Of a stretch of 16,170 nucleotides of DNA, positions 1 to 7,913 are shown one piece after another. Position numbers and translations under genes: made by a program. The notes under the pieces are model-generated. The model searched no databases, was not told where the DNA came from, and saw only the letters and a list, made by a program, of their open reading frames with translations. The DNA lies in NCBI GenBank assembly GCA_042091035.1, contig JBELIG010000058.1, positions 1-16,170 of the forward strand, read 5' to 3'. Each line of letters begins with the position of its first letter. Within the stretch, counting starts at the first letter, position 1. This stretch comes from AM-2324 sp042091035. GTDB taxonomy: Bacteria; Bacteroidota; Bacteroidia; Chitinophagales; Saprospiraceae.

Positions 1-2139
1 GTTTACATAATTATAGCTAAAATCTTCTTGATAAAACGCCACATTTTCATTAAAAGCAGGCACCCTCAGATCTGGAAGAGAAACAGCATTTCCAGTTCCA
101 TAAACCCAAGTTGCAGATAGATTTATTCGATCGTTTAACTTATAGATTCCTACTACACTAATATCATGTCTCCTATCATATCGAAATGGAAAAACATTAC
201 CCTCGTTTAGATCATCAAATTGTCTGAAATTCCAAGAGAGCGTATACCCAATCCAACCACTAAAATCTCCCTTCTTTTTTTGGAGAAAAACCTCGGCACC
301 GTATGCTTTTCCGCTGCCTTGCGTTACTTTTTCCTCCCAGCCTTCAAGAACAAAAAGACTAGAACCTTCCTTAAAAGAAACTACATTATTCATTTCTTTA
401 TAAAAGCCTTCTACAGAAAGTTCATACTTTTTGAATATACTTGAAGCAATACCTATTGCTCCCTGAAAAGAAGATTGAGGTTTGATACGCTCCGTTGAAG
501 GCACCCAAAGATCCGTAGGAAGTCCTATTCCCTGATTGGTTAACAAATGGATGTATTGAGCCATGGCTGCATAAGATCCTTTTATTGATGTTTTATCAGA
601 GATTTTATACCGAACACTTAAGCGTGGCTGGAGTGATGTGTATGTGTCATCTTTCAGAATGAATCCAGAAAAATGTAATCCAGCATTTATCTTTAAACGA
701 TTATTAATCTCAAAATCATCTTCTACATAGGTATAGAATTCATTTGAATAAACACGAGAATTTCCAAAACTCTGCTCTAATTCAGTTTGATTATTAGAAC
801 TGAATTTCACCTGAAACAGACCAGGATTAAAATCGTGATAGGTATGTTGCACCCCAAATCTAATATGATGTGCTGGAGAAGGATAGTAATCAAAATCTAT
901 CTTACCCGACCAATCGTAAATCCCAGAGTCATAATTCAATTCAAAAGCTTCATTGACCAGACCATTTTGATCCGTATACTCATCCTCAAAACTAGCAAAT
1001 GTTCCGAATTGATAGCGTGTATAATTAAATGTCACATTTGAAAATAGTTTTTCACTAATCAGATGATTCCAACGTCCAATAAATGCAAGATTACCCCAAT
1101 TGAATCCAGTTTCAAACTCATTGAAACCATCATCATAATTCGATCTTGCACGCACAAAAAAGCGATCTAATCCATTGTACATGGAAAAATAGACCTTGTC
1201 TTTGTTACTGAACTTATGATTTACCTTGAAATTGAGGTCGTAAAAATTATATCCAGCAGTCCCTGAATCCCCATCAGTTGAAAAGGCAGCAGCAATTAGT
1301 GGTCTTGCCAATACATCAATATAGGTTCTCCTACCTGAGACCAAAAAAGATGTCTTGTCTCCTATCGGCCCCTCCAATGTCAACTTGGATGCAATGGTAG
1401 AAACAGACCCAGCCCCTTTAAGCTCTTTGGTATTTCCCTCCTTCATATTAATTTCAAGCACAGAGGACAAACGTCCTCCATAACGAGCAGGAAAGCCACC
1501 CTTTATTAGATTTACATCTCGAATAGCATCTGCATTGAATACGGAGAAAAAACCAAACAGATGACTCACATTGTAAACAGGTACACCATCCATCAAAATC
1601 AAATTTTGATCAGGACTCCCACCCCGAACATACAAACCACTCTGACCTTCACCTCCTGATTGAACACCAGGTAATAACTGAATTGCCTTCAATACATCAT
1701 TTTCACCTAAAAGCGTAGGAATCTGCTTTAACTGCGCAGAGGATATACTGATACGACTCATTTGAGTAGATTCCTCTATTTTTTCTATCCGTTCACCAAC
1801 AATACTAAACTCCTCCAATTCATTCTCTCCTTCAAGCTCAAGTTCAAGCTCTATATTTTCGCCTAAATAGAACGTCAAGACCTCTGTTTTGTATCCAACA
1901 TAGGAAATAGAAAGCAGCACTGAATCTTTGGGTAGGGTCAAACTAAAGAATCCAAAAGTATTTGTAGAAACACCTTGCTCACTATTGAGATCATAAATGT
2001 TTACACCGATAAGTTTCTCTCCAGAAGAGGCATCATCAATAAAACCAGATATGGTATATTTGTCTTGTGCTATTAAGTTTAATCCACCTAAAATCAAAAA
2101 AAACAAAAGACTAGTAATCCTAAATTTTTGCCTGTACAT
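1..2139 (-). CDS. TonB-dependent outer-membrane receptor, 5' part (C-terminus beyond left edge)
   Basis: An open frame on the minus strand runs uninterrupted from an ATG at 2139 to the window edge, giving 713 codons. Residues 1-24 form a signal peptide (basic start, LLFFLILGG core, LIA|Q cleavage). Residues about 27-105 look like a carboxypeptidase-regulatory-like (CarbopepD_reg) beta-sandwich, with G(F)(I)xD..SGE.L.GVNIY and YVGYKT. An acidic EL-rich linker at about 96-111 follows. The plug is at about 120-235, with the hallmark stretches QIPTLLGENDVLKAIQLLPG, GLYVRGGSPDQNLILMDGVPVYN and GGFPARYGGRLSSVLEI. After that come alternating aromatic beta-barrel strands. Known family role: TonB-energised uptake across the outer membrane. 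The ligand cannot be read from the sequence. No SusD partner is adjacent on the visible side, and the plug resembles non-SusC receptors. An AGGAG lies about 18 nt upstream of the ATG, too far to be a normal ribosome site. The barrel end is not in the window. Confidence 0.93.
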   Translation of the reverse strand, partial: MYRQKFRITSLLFFLILGGLNLIAQDKYTISGFIDDASSGEKLIGVNIYDLNSEQGVSTNTFGFFSLTLPKDSVLLSISYVGYKTEVLTFYLGENIELELELEGENELEEFSIVGERIEKIEESTQMSRISISSAQLKQIPTLLGENDVLKAIQLLPGVQSGGEGQSGLYVRGGSPDQNLILMDGVPVYNVSHLFGFFSVFNADAIRDVNLIKGGFPARYGGRLSSVLEINMKEGNTKELKGAGSVSTIASKLTLEGPIGDKTSFLVSGRRTYIDVLARPLIAAAFSTDGDSGTAGYNFYDLNFKVNHKFSNKDKVYFSMYNGLDRFFVRARSNYDDGFNEFETGFNWGNLAFIGRWNHLISEKLFSNVTFNYTRYQFGTFASFEDEYTDQNGLVNEAFELNYDSGIYDWSGKIDFDYYPSPAHHIRFGVQHTYHDFNPGLFQVKFSSNNQTELEQSFGNSRVYSNEFYTYVEDDFEINNRLKINAGLHFSGFILKDDTYTSLQPRLSVRYKISDKTSIKGSYAAMAQYIHLLTNQGIGLPTDLWVPSTERIKPQSSFQGAIGIASSIFKKYELSVEGFYKEMNNVVSFKEGSSLFVLEGWEEKVTQGSGKAYGAEVFLQKKKGDFSGWIGYTLSWNFRQFDDLNEGNVFPFRYDRRHDISVVGIYKLNDRINLSATWVYGTGNAVSLPDLRVPAFNENVAFYQEDFSYNYVN

Positions 2140-2397
2140 TCTCGATTGTTTAATACTCCTAATTAGTAATTTTAGATTTAAGAAAATGCAATTTAATTAA
2201 TAATTCATTTGCTAAAATGAATATAAATATAATATGGCCAAATCATATTATTTATTATTTATTAAGAGACTTTTTCAAACATCCTTAATGTAAGATTAAA
2301 TTTCACTTAATAGATCTTGTAGTATCCTAAAACGTTGATTATGTTTTAAATTAGAAAGGAAAAACAATAAAATACTCCAGCTAAATAAAACTTTAAA
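2140..2397. other. AT-rich intergenic region upstream of the TonB-dependent receptor
   Basis: This 258-bp stretch separates the peroxidase stop codon from the receptor start codon. It is very AT-rich, with runs such as AATAAATAATAAATAATATG on the minus strand. It presumably holds the receptor promoter. A TATGATTTG sequence on the minus strand resembles the Bacteroidota -7 box TAnnTTTG with one extra base, but no well-spaced -33 TTG accompanies it. I found no convincing terminator hairpin for the peroxidase gene and no small ORF of note. Confidence 0.5.
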
Positions 2398-3735
2398 CTA
2401 ATTACAGCCCAAATCTATTGCAGATTGAGGATCAGCATTAGGAAAGCAGTTTCCAGAGAGGATATCCTGAGGGATATGGCGATCTAAATTTGGGTCATAC
2501 AGTGAGTTACTTAGAAAACGTTCTAATTTATCTATTTCTTCACTACTTAGGTTCAAGGGTCTAAAGCCACTATCCAAGAAAACATCATCAACCAGATCAT
2601 TTTCTTTAATCCCTGCATTTTTATACTCAATAACAGCCCTTAAACTTCTAAAACTTGAGCCATGACCATAGAAGCCATTATCAACGAGATTATATAATTG
2701 TGGGATTTTAAACTTAAACATATCCTCTTCCTGACCAGTAAAAGAGGCTCTACCCTGTACTGAATTATTGACAGCTGGGATGAAAAACACATCATCCTCA
2801 TCAAAGTCTTTGAATCCAAGAGCCGCAAAATCCATGTTTGCAAGATTGGGTCCATTGTGGCAGGTATAACACTGTGCTTTACCAAAAAACAATAATGCAC
2901 CATCTTTTTCGGCATCAGATAGAGCTAAAAGGTCTCCACGTAACCATTCCTGAAAGGGAGCCTGACTGGCAACTACGGAACGTTCATAAGCAGCTATGGC
3001 AAGTGCAGCTGTAGTATCTGTATACCGCTCAGATGGACTATAAGAGGCAAATACATCATCAAAAAACGCTAGATAACCAGCGGATTCAAGTAAGTCTTTA
3101 TTGAAATCCATCCTATGCACTTTAATAGCTGCGATAGCTTGAGTTTCTACTCCCGAAAATCCAAGAAAGTTCACTGCTCTTGGTGTATCTTCAAACCACT
3201 GGGCTTCTGTTCCTACGTTAGCACCTCCAGCACCAAATTGGCCATTCCAAAGCATCAATTCTTGATAAGCACTATTTAGGATAGTAGGTGATCTCATAGG
3301 TTGAATATCCATATTCAATGGATTGTAAAGTTTATCCGGAACCCTTTCCTCTCCTTGAAAGCCAAAACCAAAACCACCTTCACCTATTCCCTGAATATTA
3401 CCAGAATGAAAACCAGCTTTAGAGTGATGACAAGTTGCACATGAATAAGTACCCTCTGTCTCTTGAAAGAGGTTCTTAGTAGCGAAGGCTGTTTCATGAA
3501 ACAACAATCTACCGAGTTCCACTTTATCTTGAGTAATTGGGTTGTTCGGATCTTGCGGTAAGCCATTTAGACTAGAAGGTAAGATAAGACTCTCTAAACC
3601 ACCTGAGGAGGTAACTGAATTTATCTGTGTTCGCAAAAGATCATCCTTACTAAAGGTTGCAGGTTCAATATCTGGACTACAAGACACAAATAGGATTATT
3701 GCAAATAAACTTGGTAAAAGGTAAAATGTTTTCAT
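2398..3735 (-). CDS. Di-haem cytochrome c peroxidase family lipoprotein (MauG/CcpA superfamily)
   Basis: The protein has 445 residues when started at ATG 3735. The open frame extends 9 nt further to a TTG, but the ATG directly precedes the signal sequence. A lipobox (FVSC, C19) predicts a lipid-anchored envelope protein. Two haem-c sites are visible: C99-A-T-C102-H103 and C289-Y-T-C292-H293. Other family hallmarks are LGRLLFHE near residue 75-81, RSPTILNSAYQELMLWNGQ near 148-166, GVETQAIAAI near 195-204, and a C-terminal FYGHGSSFRSLRAVIEY in the place of the usual YMHDGSFKTLEEVV. Length and order fit the bacterial di-haem peroxidase/MauG superfamily, which reduces hydrogen peroxide or carries out long-range oxidations in the periplasm. 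The sequence does not say whether this one is a true peroxidase or a MauG-like oxidase. It lies 79 bp downstream of the GT39 gene and upstream of the TonB receptor on the same strand. Confidence 0.93.
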   Translation of the reverse strand: MKTFYLLPSLFAIILFVSCSPDIEPATFSKDDLLRTQINSVTSSGGLESLILPSSLNGLPQDPNNPITQDKVELGRLLFHETAFATKNLFQETEGTYSCATCHHSKAGFHSGNIQGIGEGGFGFGFQGEERVPDKLYNPLNMDIQPMRSPTILNSAYQELMLWNGQFGAGGANVGTEAQWFEDTPRAVNFLGFSGVETQAIAAIKVHRMDFNKDLLESAGYLAFFDDVFASYSPSERYTDTTAALAIAAYERSVVASQAPFQEWLRGDLLALSDAEKDGALLFFGKAQCYTCHNGPNLANMDFAALGFKDFDEDDVFFIPAVNNSVQGRASFTGQEEDMFKFKIPQLYNLVDNGFYGHGSSFRSLRAVIEYKNAGIKENDLVDDVFLDSGFRPLNLSSEEIDKLERFLSNSLYDPNLDRHIPQDILSGNCFPNADPQSAIDLGCN

Positions 3736-3748
3736 AACACGCAATTAT

Positions 3749-3784
3749 ACAATTAATTGTTACTTTTTGTTTAACAACAATTGT
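3749..3784. promoter_or_regulatory. Palindrome cluster upstream of the peroxidase gene (possible operator)
   Basis: A perfect 12-bp palindrome ACAATTAATTGT lies at 3749-3760, 14 bp upstream of the peroxidase ATG. It is followed by TTGTTTAACAA (symmetric around a central T, 3768-3778) and the 8-bp palindrome ACAATTGT (3777-3784). The position suits an operator, but the region is AT-rich and such palindromes can arise by chance. The regulatory role is inference. Confidence 0.25.
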
Positions 3785-3814
3785 CTAAAAATCGACAACT
3801 AATAAAATTGAAAG

Positions 3815-5302
3815 CTAACGAATTGACTCTATCTGCATTAGATGACAGCTTTTCCAATCACTCAAAGCCTTGTAATTATATTTTTTTCTGATCGTTTCAC
3901 TAAGGTTATAATTACAACTAAGTACACACTGCCCCGCTTTGTAATTTTCAATTGGATAAATATCTATTTTCAATTTATATTTTTTTTGCTCATTAAACCA
4001 ACTCGTGTACAAAGAGGTCTGAGGGTTCTCTCGTTTTATTAAAATAGTATAATCCTTTACTTTAGGTAAACTAGCTTCAAGCCTTCTAATCATGGCACCT
4101 TCCATCTCAAAATCATAATATGGCATATATTTATGTTCAATAACTTTTGCCATAACATCCATGTAGGAAGGAATAAACAAACAAGATATTAAAAGCGTAT
4201 AAACAAGACCTTTTCGCTGCAAAGAAAACAATCTATATAGTGCACTAAATAAGAACTCAATATTTAATGCAACAAGAAGGGCAATAAAAGGAAGAGCTGG
4301 AATTACATACCAAAATGTCTTGGTCTTTGAAAGACTGATTATAAAAATAAAACTCACGGCAATGATCCACGAATAGATTTGTAGATCTCGATGTTTATAC
4401 CCTTTTTTGGCTATAAACAATATCGGACTCAAGGCTAAAAAGTATATTAAATAAGAAAAACTCTTTTCATAAATACCCATCCAATAATAGCTAAAACCCT
4501 TATACTCTTGACCATCAACTACGGTTCCGTACCTTCCAAGTGCATGATTCAAAAATCCTTCGATAAAAAAAGGATTTCGGCTATTCATATACAGATTATA
4601 GCCTATAAAGCTTAAAAGCAAAATACCTCCAAGCAAATAGACACGCCTATCACTTAGTAAATCCTTTAATCTTCTTTTATATATAGCATATAGAAGAAAT
4701 CCAGGGAAAAACATAAATGCAAAAATAGTCTTGGTGTACAGGGTGCAAAATGTAAATAGTACCACCAAGTTCAGATATTTTTTTTTGTCTACTGTTGGCT
4801 GATTTAGATATAAATAAAAGAAGAGGGCAGCCAAAAACATGTACAAACAAACAAACACATCTTGGTCCCCCGTTCGAACCACATGATTCCTAATCATCGA
4901 ACCCGAGGTAAGTAAAAGTAGGGCAAAACACCAAACATGAATTCGATCTAAATGAAGTCTTTCCCTCAAAAAACTCGGGATGCATAGAAGTGTGAGAAAA
5001 GCCAAACTCACTGGAACTCGAAGATTAAGTTCACTAATCCCAAACAATTTCCAAAAACCGACCTGTAGCAAGCTGGTTAAAAACGGTTTCCTATTTGAAT
5101 GATCCTTATAAGAATCAAATTCAAGAAAGTTGAACAATAGGTCTCCTCGTTCAAGAATATGATAAGCGCGCATGGCAAATAAAGACTCATCCCAAGACGA
5201 AAAGGGCAGATTACCCAGATACAGAAAAACAGGAAATACACTTACTAAAAGGATAAGGATTATATACCATTCCTTTTTTAAAAAACGTATCATTTTAATC
5301 AT
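3815..5302 (-). CDS. GT39/ArnT-like integral-membrane glycosyltransferase
   Basis: The protein has 495 residues from ATG 5302. The frame continues upstream to a TTG at 5341, and another ATG lies at 5293. 5302 is chosen because it gives a short basic N-terminus (MIKMIRFLKKEW) before the first membrane helix. There are about ten hydrophobic helices. The first periplasmic loop carries the GT-C signature WDESLFAMRAYHIL (D38, E39), then GD near 53-54 and NRKPFLTSLLQ near 70-80, and FGISELNLRVP near 87-97. HVVRTGDQDVF (D146, D148) and a later KTKTFWYVIPALPF match conserved positions of PMT/ArnT-like enzymes. Such enzymes transfer a sugar from a polyprenyl-phosphate donor to lipid, glycan or protein on the periplasmic side. 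Donor and acceptor here are unknown. The C-terminal ~110 residues form a soluble tail with two closely spaced cysteines. The gene is divergent from the metalloprotease and 79 bp upstream of the peroxidase. Confidence 0.85.
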   Translation of the reverse strand: MIKMIRFLKKEWYIILILLVSVFPVFLYLGNLPFSSWDESLFAMRAYHILERGDLLFNFLEFDSYKDHSNRKPFLTSLLQVGFWKLFGISELNLRVPVSLAFLTLLCIPSFLRERLHLDRIHVWCFALLLLTSGSMIRNHVVRTGDQDVFVCLYMFLAALFFYLYLNQPTVDKKKYLNLVVLFTFCTLYTKTIFAFMFFPGFLLYAIYKRRLKDLLSDRRVYLLGGILLLSFIGYNLYMNSRNPFFIEGFLNHALGRYGTVVDGQEYKGFSYYWMGIYEKSFSYLIYFLALSPILFIAKKGYKHRDLQIYSWIIAVSFIFIISLSKTKTFWYVIPALPFIALLVALNIEFLFSALYRLFSLQRKGLVYTLLISCLFIPSYMDVMAKVIEHKYMPYYDFEMEGAMIRRLEASLPKVKDYTILIKRENPQTSLYTSWFNEQKKYKLKIDIYPIENYKAGQCVLSCNYNLSETIRKKYNYKALSDWKSCHLMQIESIR

Positions 5303-5363
5303 AAATGATCTATTGATATAAAGATGCTTCAAAAATCGCAACCTAAGGAATAGTCAACAGATT

Positions 5364-5394
5364 TTTGTCAAATTCATCTGATTCTTTATTTTGC
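5364..5394 (+). promoter_or_regulatory. Candidate Bacteroidota-type promoter for the metalloprotease gene
   Basis: TTTG at 5364-5367 is followed, after a 19-bp gap, by TATTTTGC starting at 5387. This is close to the TTTG/TAnnTTTG (-33/-7) pattern of Bacteroidota promoters, one T short of the -7 consensus. A further TATATTTTG occurs at 5407-5415. The start codon is about 50 bp downstream. The region is also the divergent spacer with the GT39 gene. Confidence 0.35.
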
Positions 5395-5443
5395 TAAGAT
5401 AGAGTCTATATTTTGAACCAAAATAGATAAAATTATTATTTGT

Positions 5444-7819
5444 ATGAAAAAAAAGAACACGCTGATTTTACTCCTGTTGATTCTTCCTGGATTCTTCTTT
5501 GCACAAGATTCAGCAGATGAAAAGAAAGAAAATACGAATTCAAAAGAAACTAAATCTAAAACTATAGGTGATTTCTTTGAAGGCGATGTTGAAAAAAAAG
5601 AAGGTTTATTCAATTTATACCAAGAATCTGAAAAGCTTTATTTTGAGATTGATAAATCCTTACTAGAAGAAGAAATCCTTATTGTCTCTAGGATAAAAGG
5701 ACATGTTAAGGGCTTGAATTTTGGAGGTGCAGGAATGAGAAGCAGACCTCAGCAAGTTATTCGATGGCAAAAACATGGAAACAAAATACTCCTAAGGTCT
5801 GTATCATATAATGCTATTGCCAATGAAGATGACCCTATTTACCAAAGTGTTGTAAACAACAATTTTGAGCCTATCATCTATAGCTTCCCTATAAAGGCCA
5901 CCAACAAGGATAGCACCTCTTATCTTATTAATGTAACTCCACTTTTCACCAAAGACATTTCCATGATCGGTGTATTAAGTGGATCAGACAAAAAGCGATT
6001 TGGAATCAACCGTTTGGATAGTGACCGTTCTATGGTTACTGAAACTAAATCATTTCCATCTAATACAGAAGTATCCCATATACTTACCTATACAGGCAAC
6101 AAACTTCCTGACAATCAAATCACAGGAACTCTGTCTGTAGAAATGAATCAATCGTTCATACAACTACCAAAGGACAAAATGATGCCTAGGTTGTATGACA
6201 AGAGAGTGAGTTATTTCAGCCTTAGTCAGACAGACTATAGTATGGATGCACACCGTGCAGAAAGCAAGAGACTGATTACAAAGTGGCGACTAGAGCCAAA
6301 GGATATGGATGCCTACGCCAGAGGGGAATTGGTTGAACCAATCAAACCGATTGTGTACTACATCGATCCGGCAACGCCAAAGCAATGGGTAAAATACCTC
6401 AAGCAAGGTGTAGAAGATTGGCAATCAGCTTTTGAATACGCAGGATTCAAAAATGCTATTTTGGCGAAAGAGGCTCCTTCAAAATCTGAAGATCCTCTTT
6501 GGTCACCTGAAGATGTTAGATATTCTGTAATCCGATATGTTGCAACAGACATACAAAACGCTATGGGGCCACATGTACACGATCCGAGAACAGGAGAAAT
6601 ACTTGAGTCTGACATTATATGGTATCACAACGTCATGAAGTTATTGAGGAATTGGTATTTGATACAAACAGCAGCTGTCAACCCTGAAGCGCAGAATGCA
6701 AAATTCACAGATGAAGTAATGGGTGAACTTATCCGATTTGTTGCAGCACATGAGGTAGGTCATACCCTTGGTTTACCGCATAATATGGGATCGAGTTCAG
6801 CCTATCCAGTAGATTCACTTCGCTCGCAAAGTTTTACTGCAACACATGGAACAGCACCTTCCATTATGGACTATGCTCGATTCAATTATGTTGCTCAACC
6901 AGAGGATAATATAACTAATTTTTATCCTAGAATTGGTGAATATGATAATTGGTCTATTGAATTTGGATACAAGTTGATTCCGGCTGCAAAATCACCAGAA
7001 GAAGAGAGATCTGTTATCAATGAATGGATAAAAGAAAAGGCGGATAATCCAGTATATAGGTTTGGCTTTGCAAATAGAATTGACCCAAGCGCACAAACAG
7101 AAGACCTTGGTGACAATGCAATTTACGCATCAGAATTAGGCCTTAAAAACCTCCAAAGAATTGTTCCCGAACTAGAAGCTTTTGCATTCAAAAATGCAAG
7201 AAATTATGATGAACTAGAAGAACTGTACACTCAAGTAGTCAATCAATTGAATAGGTATTGTGGCCACGTAGCGACTAATATTGGAGGAGTCTATGAGTAC
7301 AACAAATCAATGGATCAGAAGGGAGCTGTATATGTGGCTGTCTCGGCCCAAAGGCAAAAGGCAGCTTTAAACTTTTTCATAGACAACATTTTCAATACAC
7401 CACAGTGGTTACTCAATGAAGAAATTGCTACTAAGCTAAGTAAGGCAACGCTGCACAATAAGGTAAGTGCTATGCAAAGCAGAGGCTTGAATAGGATATT
7501 ATCAAGCTCCAGATTAAATAGGATGACGGACTATCAAAATGAATCTGGTTATAGCCTAGAAAATATGATACTTGGCCTTTCTGAGGGCTTGTTCAATATA
7601 AATAATCCAGATAAACTGGAAAGAAATATTCAAGCACAGTTCATCAGTCAATTACATCAATTAACAACAAAAGAATCTAAAGCAAATCAAGATGTAAAAT
7701 CTATCCTACTGGCACACTTGAATGATCTTGAGTCCACAGTAAAAAAATTAGAGAAAAAGTCATCTAATTCGATAAACAAAGCACATTTTGCAAGTCTGCA
7801 ATCCATGCTCGACAAATAA
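5444..7819 (+). CDS. Secreted zinc-dependent metalloprotease (metzincin; DUF5118/DUF5117/DUF4953 type)
   Basis: The protein has 791 residues. The ATG at 5444 gives a clear signal peptide (MKKKNT, then a Leu/Ile core, FFFA|Q, cleavage after residue 20). Residues about 40-75 resemble the short DUF5118 segment and about 80-270 the DUF5117 region. The catalytic part has HEVGHTLGLPH (H436, E437, H440, H446), the extended metzincin zinc motif HExxHxxGxxH. A Met-turn SIMDYARFNY follows about 30 residues later (M475). The helical C-terminal region matches the DUF4953 arrangement of the large Bacteroidota zinc-dependent metalloprotease family. It is probably periplasmic or exported, because no lipobox and no T9SS tail are present. 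Physiological substrates are not known from sequence. A strong terminator follows, so the gene is probably transcribed alone. No inactivating change is seen. Confidence 0.93.
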   Translation: MKKKNTLILLLLILPGFFFAQDSADEKKENTNSKETKSKTIGDFFEGDVEKKEGLFNLYQESEKLYFEIDKSLLEEEILIVSRIKGHVKGLNFGGAGMRSRPQQVIRWQKHGNKILLRSVSYNAIANEDDPIYQSVVNNNFEPIIYSFPIKATNKDSTSYLINVTPLFTKDISMIGVLSGSDKKRFGINRLDSDRSMVTETKSFPSNTEVSHILTYTGNKLPDNQITGTLSVEMNQSFIQLPKDKMMPRLYDKRVSYFSLSQTDYSMDAHRAESKRLITKWRLEPKDMDAYARGELVEPIKPIVYYIDPATPKQWVKYLKQGVEDWQSAFEYAGFKNAILAKEAPSKSEDPLWSPEDVRYSVIRYVATDIQNAMGPHVHDPRTGEILESDIIWYHNVMKLLRNWYLIQTAAVNPEAQNAKFTDEVMGELIRFVAAHEVGHTLGLPHNMGSSSAYPVDSLRSQSFTATHGTAPSIMDYARFNYVAQPEDNITNFYPRIGEYDNWSIEFGYKLIPAAKSPEEERSVINEWIKEKADNPVYRFGFANRIDPSAQTEDLGDNAIYASELGLKNLQRIVPELEAFAFKNARNYDELEELYTQVVNQLNRYCGHVATNIGGVYEYNKSMDQKGAVYVAVSAQRQKAALNFFIDNIFNTPQWLLNEEIATKLSKATLHNKVSAMQSRGLNRILSSSRLNRMTDYQNESGYSLENMILGLSEGLFNINNPDKLERNIQAQFISQLHQLTTKESKANQDVKSILLAHLNDLESTVKKLEKKSSNSINKAHFASLQSMLDK

Positions 7820-7831
7820 TCAAAATTATAT

Positions 7832-7871
7832 AAAAAGGGAGGCTTTACTTTTAGTCTCCCTTTTTTTTTTT
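7832..7871 (+). terminator. Rho-independent terminator of the metalloprotease gene
   Basis: AAAAAGGGAGGC (7832-7843) pairs with GTCTCCCTTTTT (7854-7865) over 12 bp with one G-T wobble, around a 10-nt loop. It runs into 11 consecutive T (7861-7871). It begins 12 bp after the TAA stop codon. It separates the metalloprotease gene from the next plus-strand gene. Confidence 0.9.
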
Positions 7872-7913
7872 CTAAATTGCAAGCTATAATTCAGGAAAAA
7901 TACACAGTTGATT

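Noticed and set aside
220..1041. Short plus-strand open frames (220-444, 787-1041)
   Set aside because: They lie antisense to the continuous TonB-receptor frame, and their translations show no family features.
1997..2200. Plus-strand frame of 67 codons overlapping the receptor start
   Set aside because: It is antisense to the receptor signal peptide and regulatory domain, which are clearly coding. No start context or recognisable protein.
3736..3744. TTG start three codons upstream of the peroxidase ATG
   Set aside because: The ATG at 3735 gives a standard lipoprotein signal, and nothing supports the TTG.
5303..5341. Thirteen-residue N-terminal extension of the glycosyltransferase from a TTG
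   Set aside because: ATG 5302 gives a usual short basic N-terminus before the first membrane helix. The extension adds no family feature, though it cannot be excluded.
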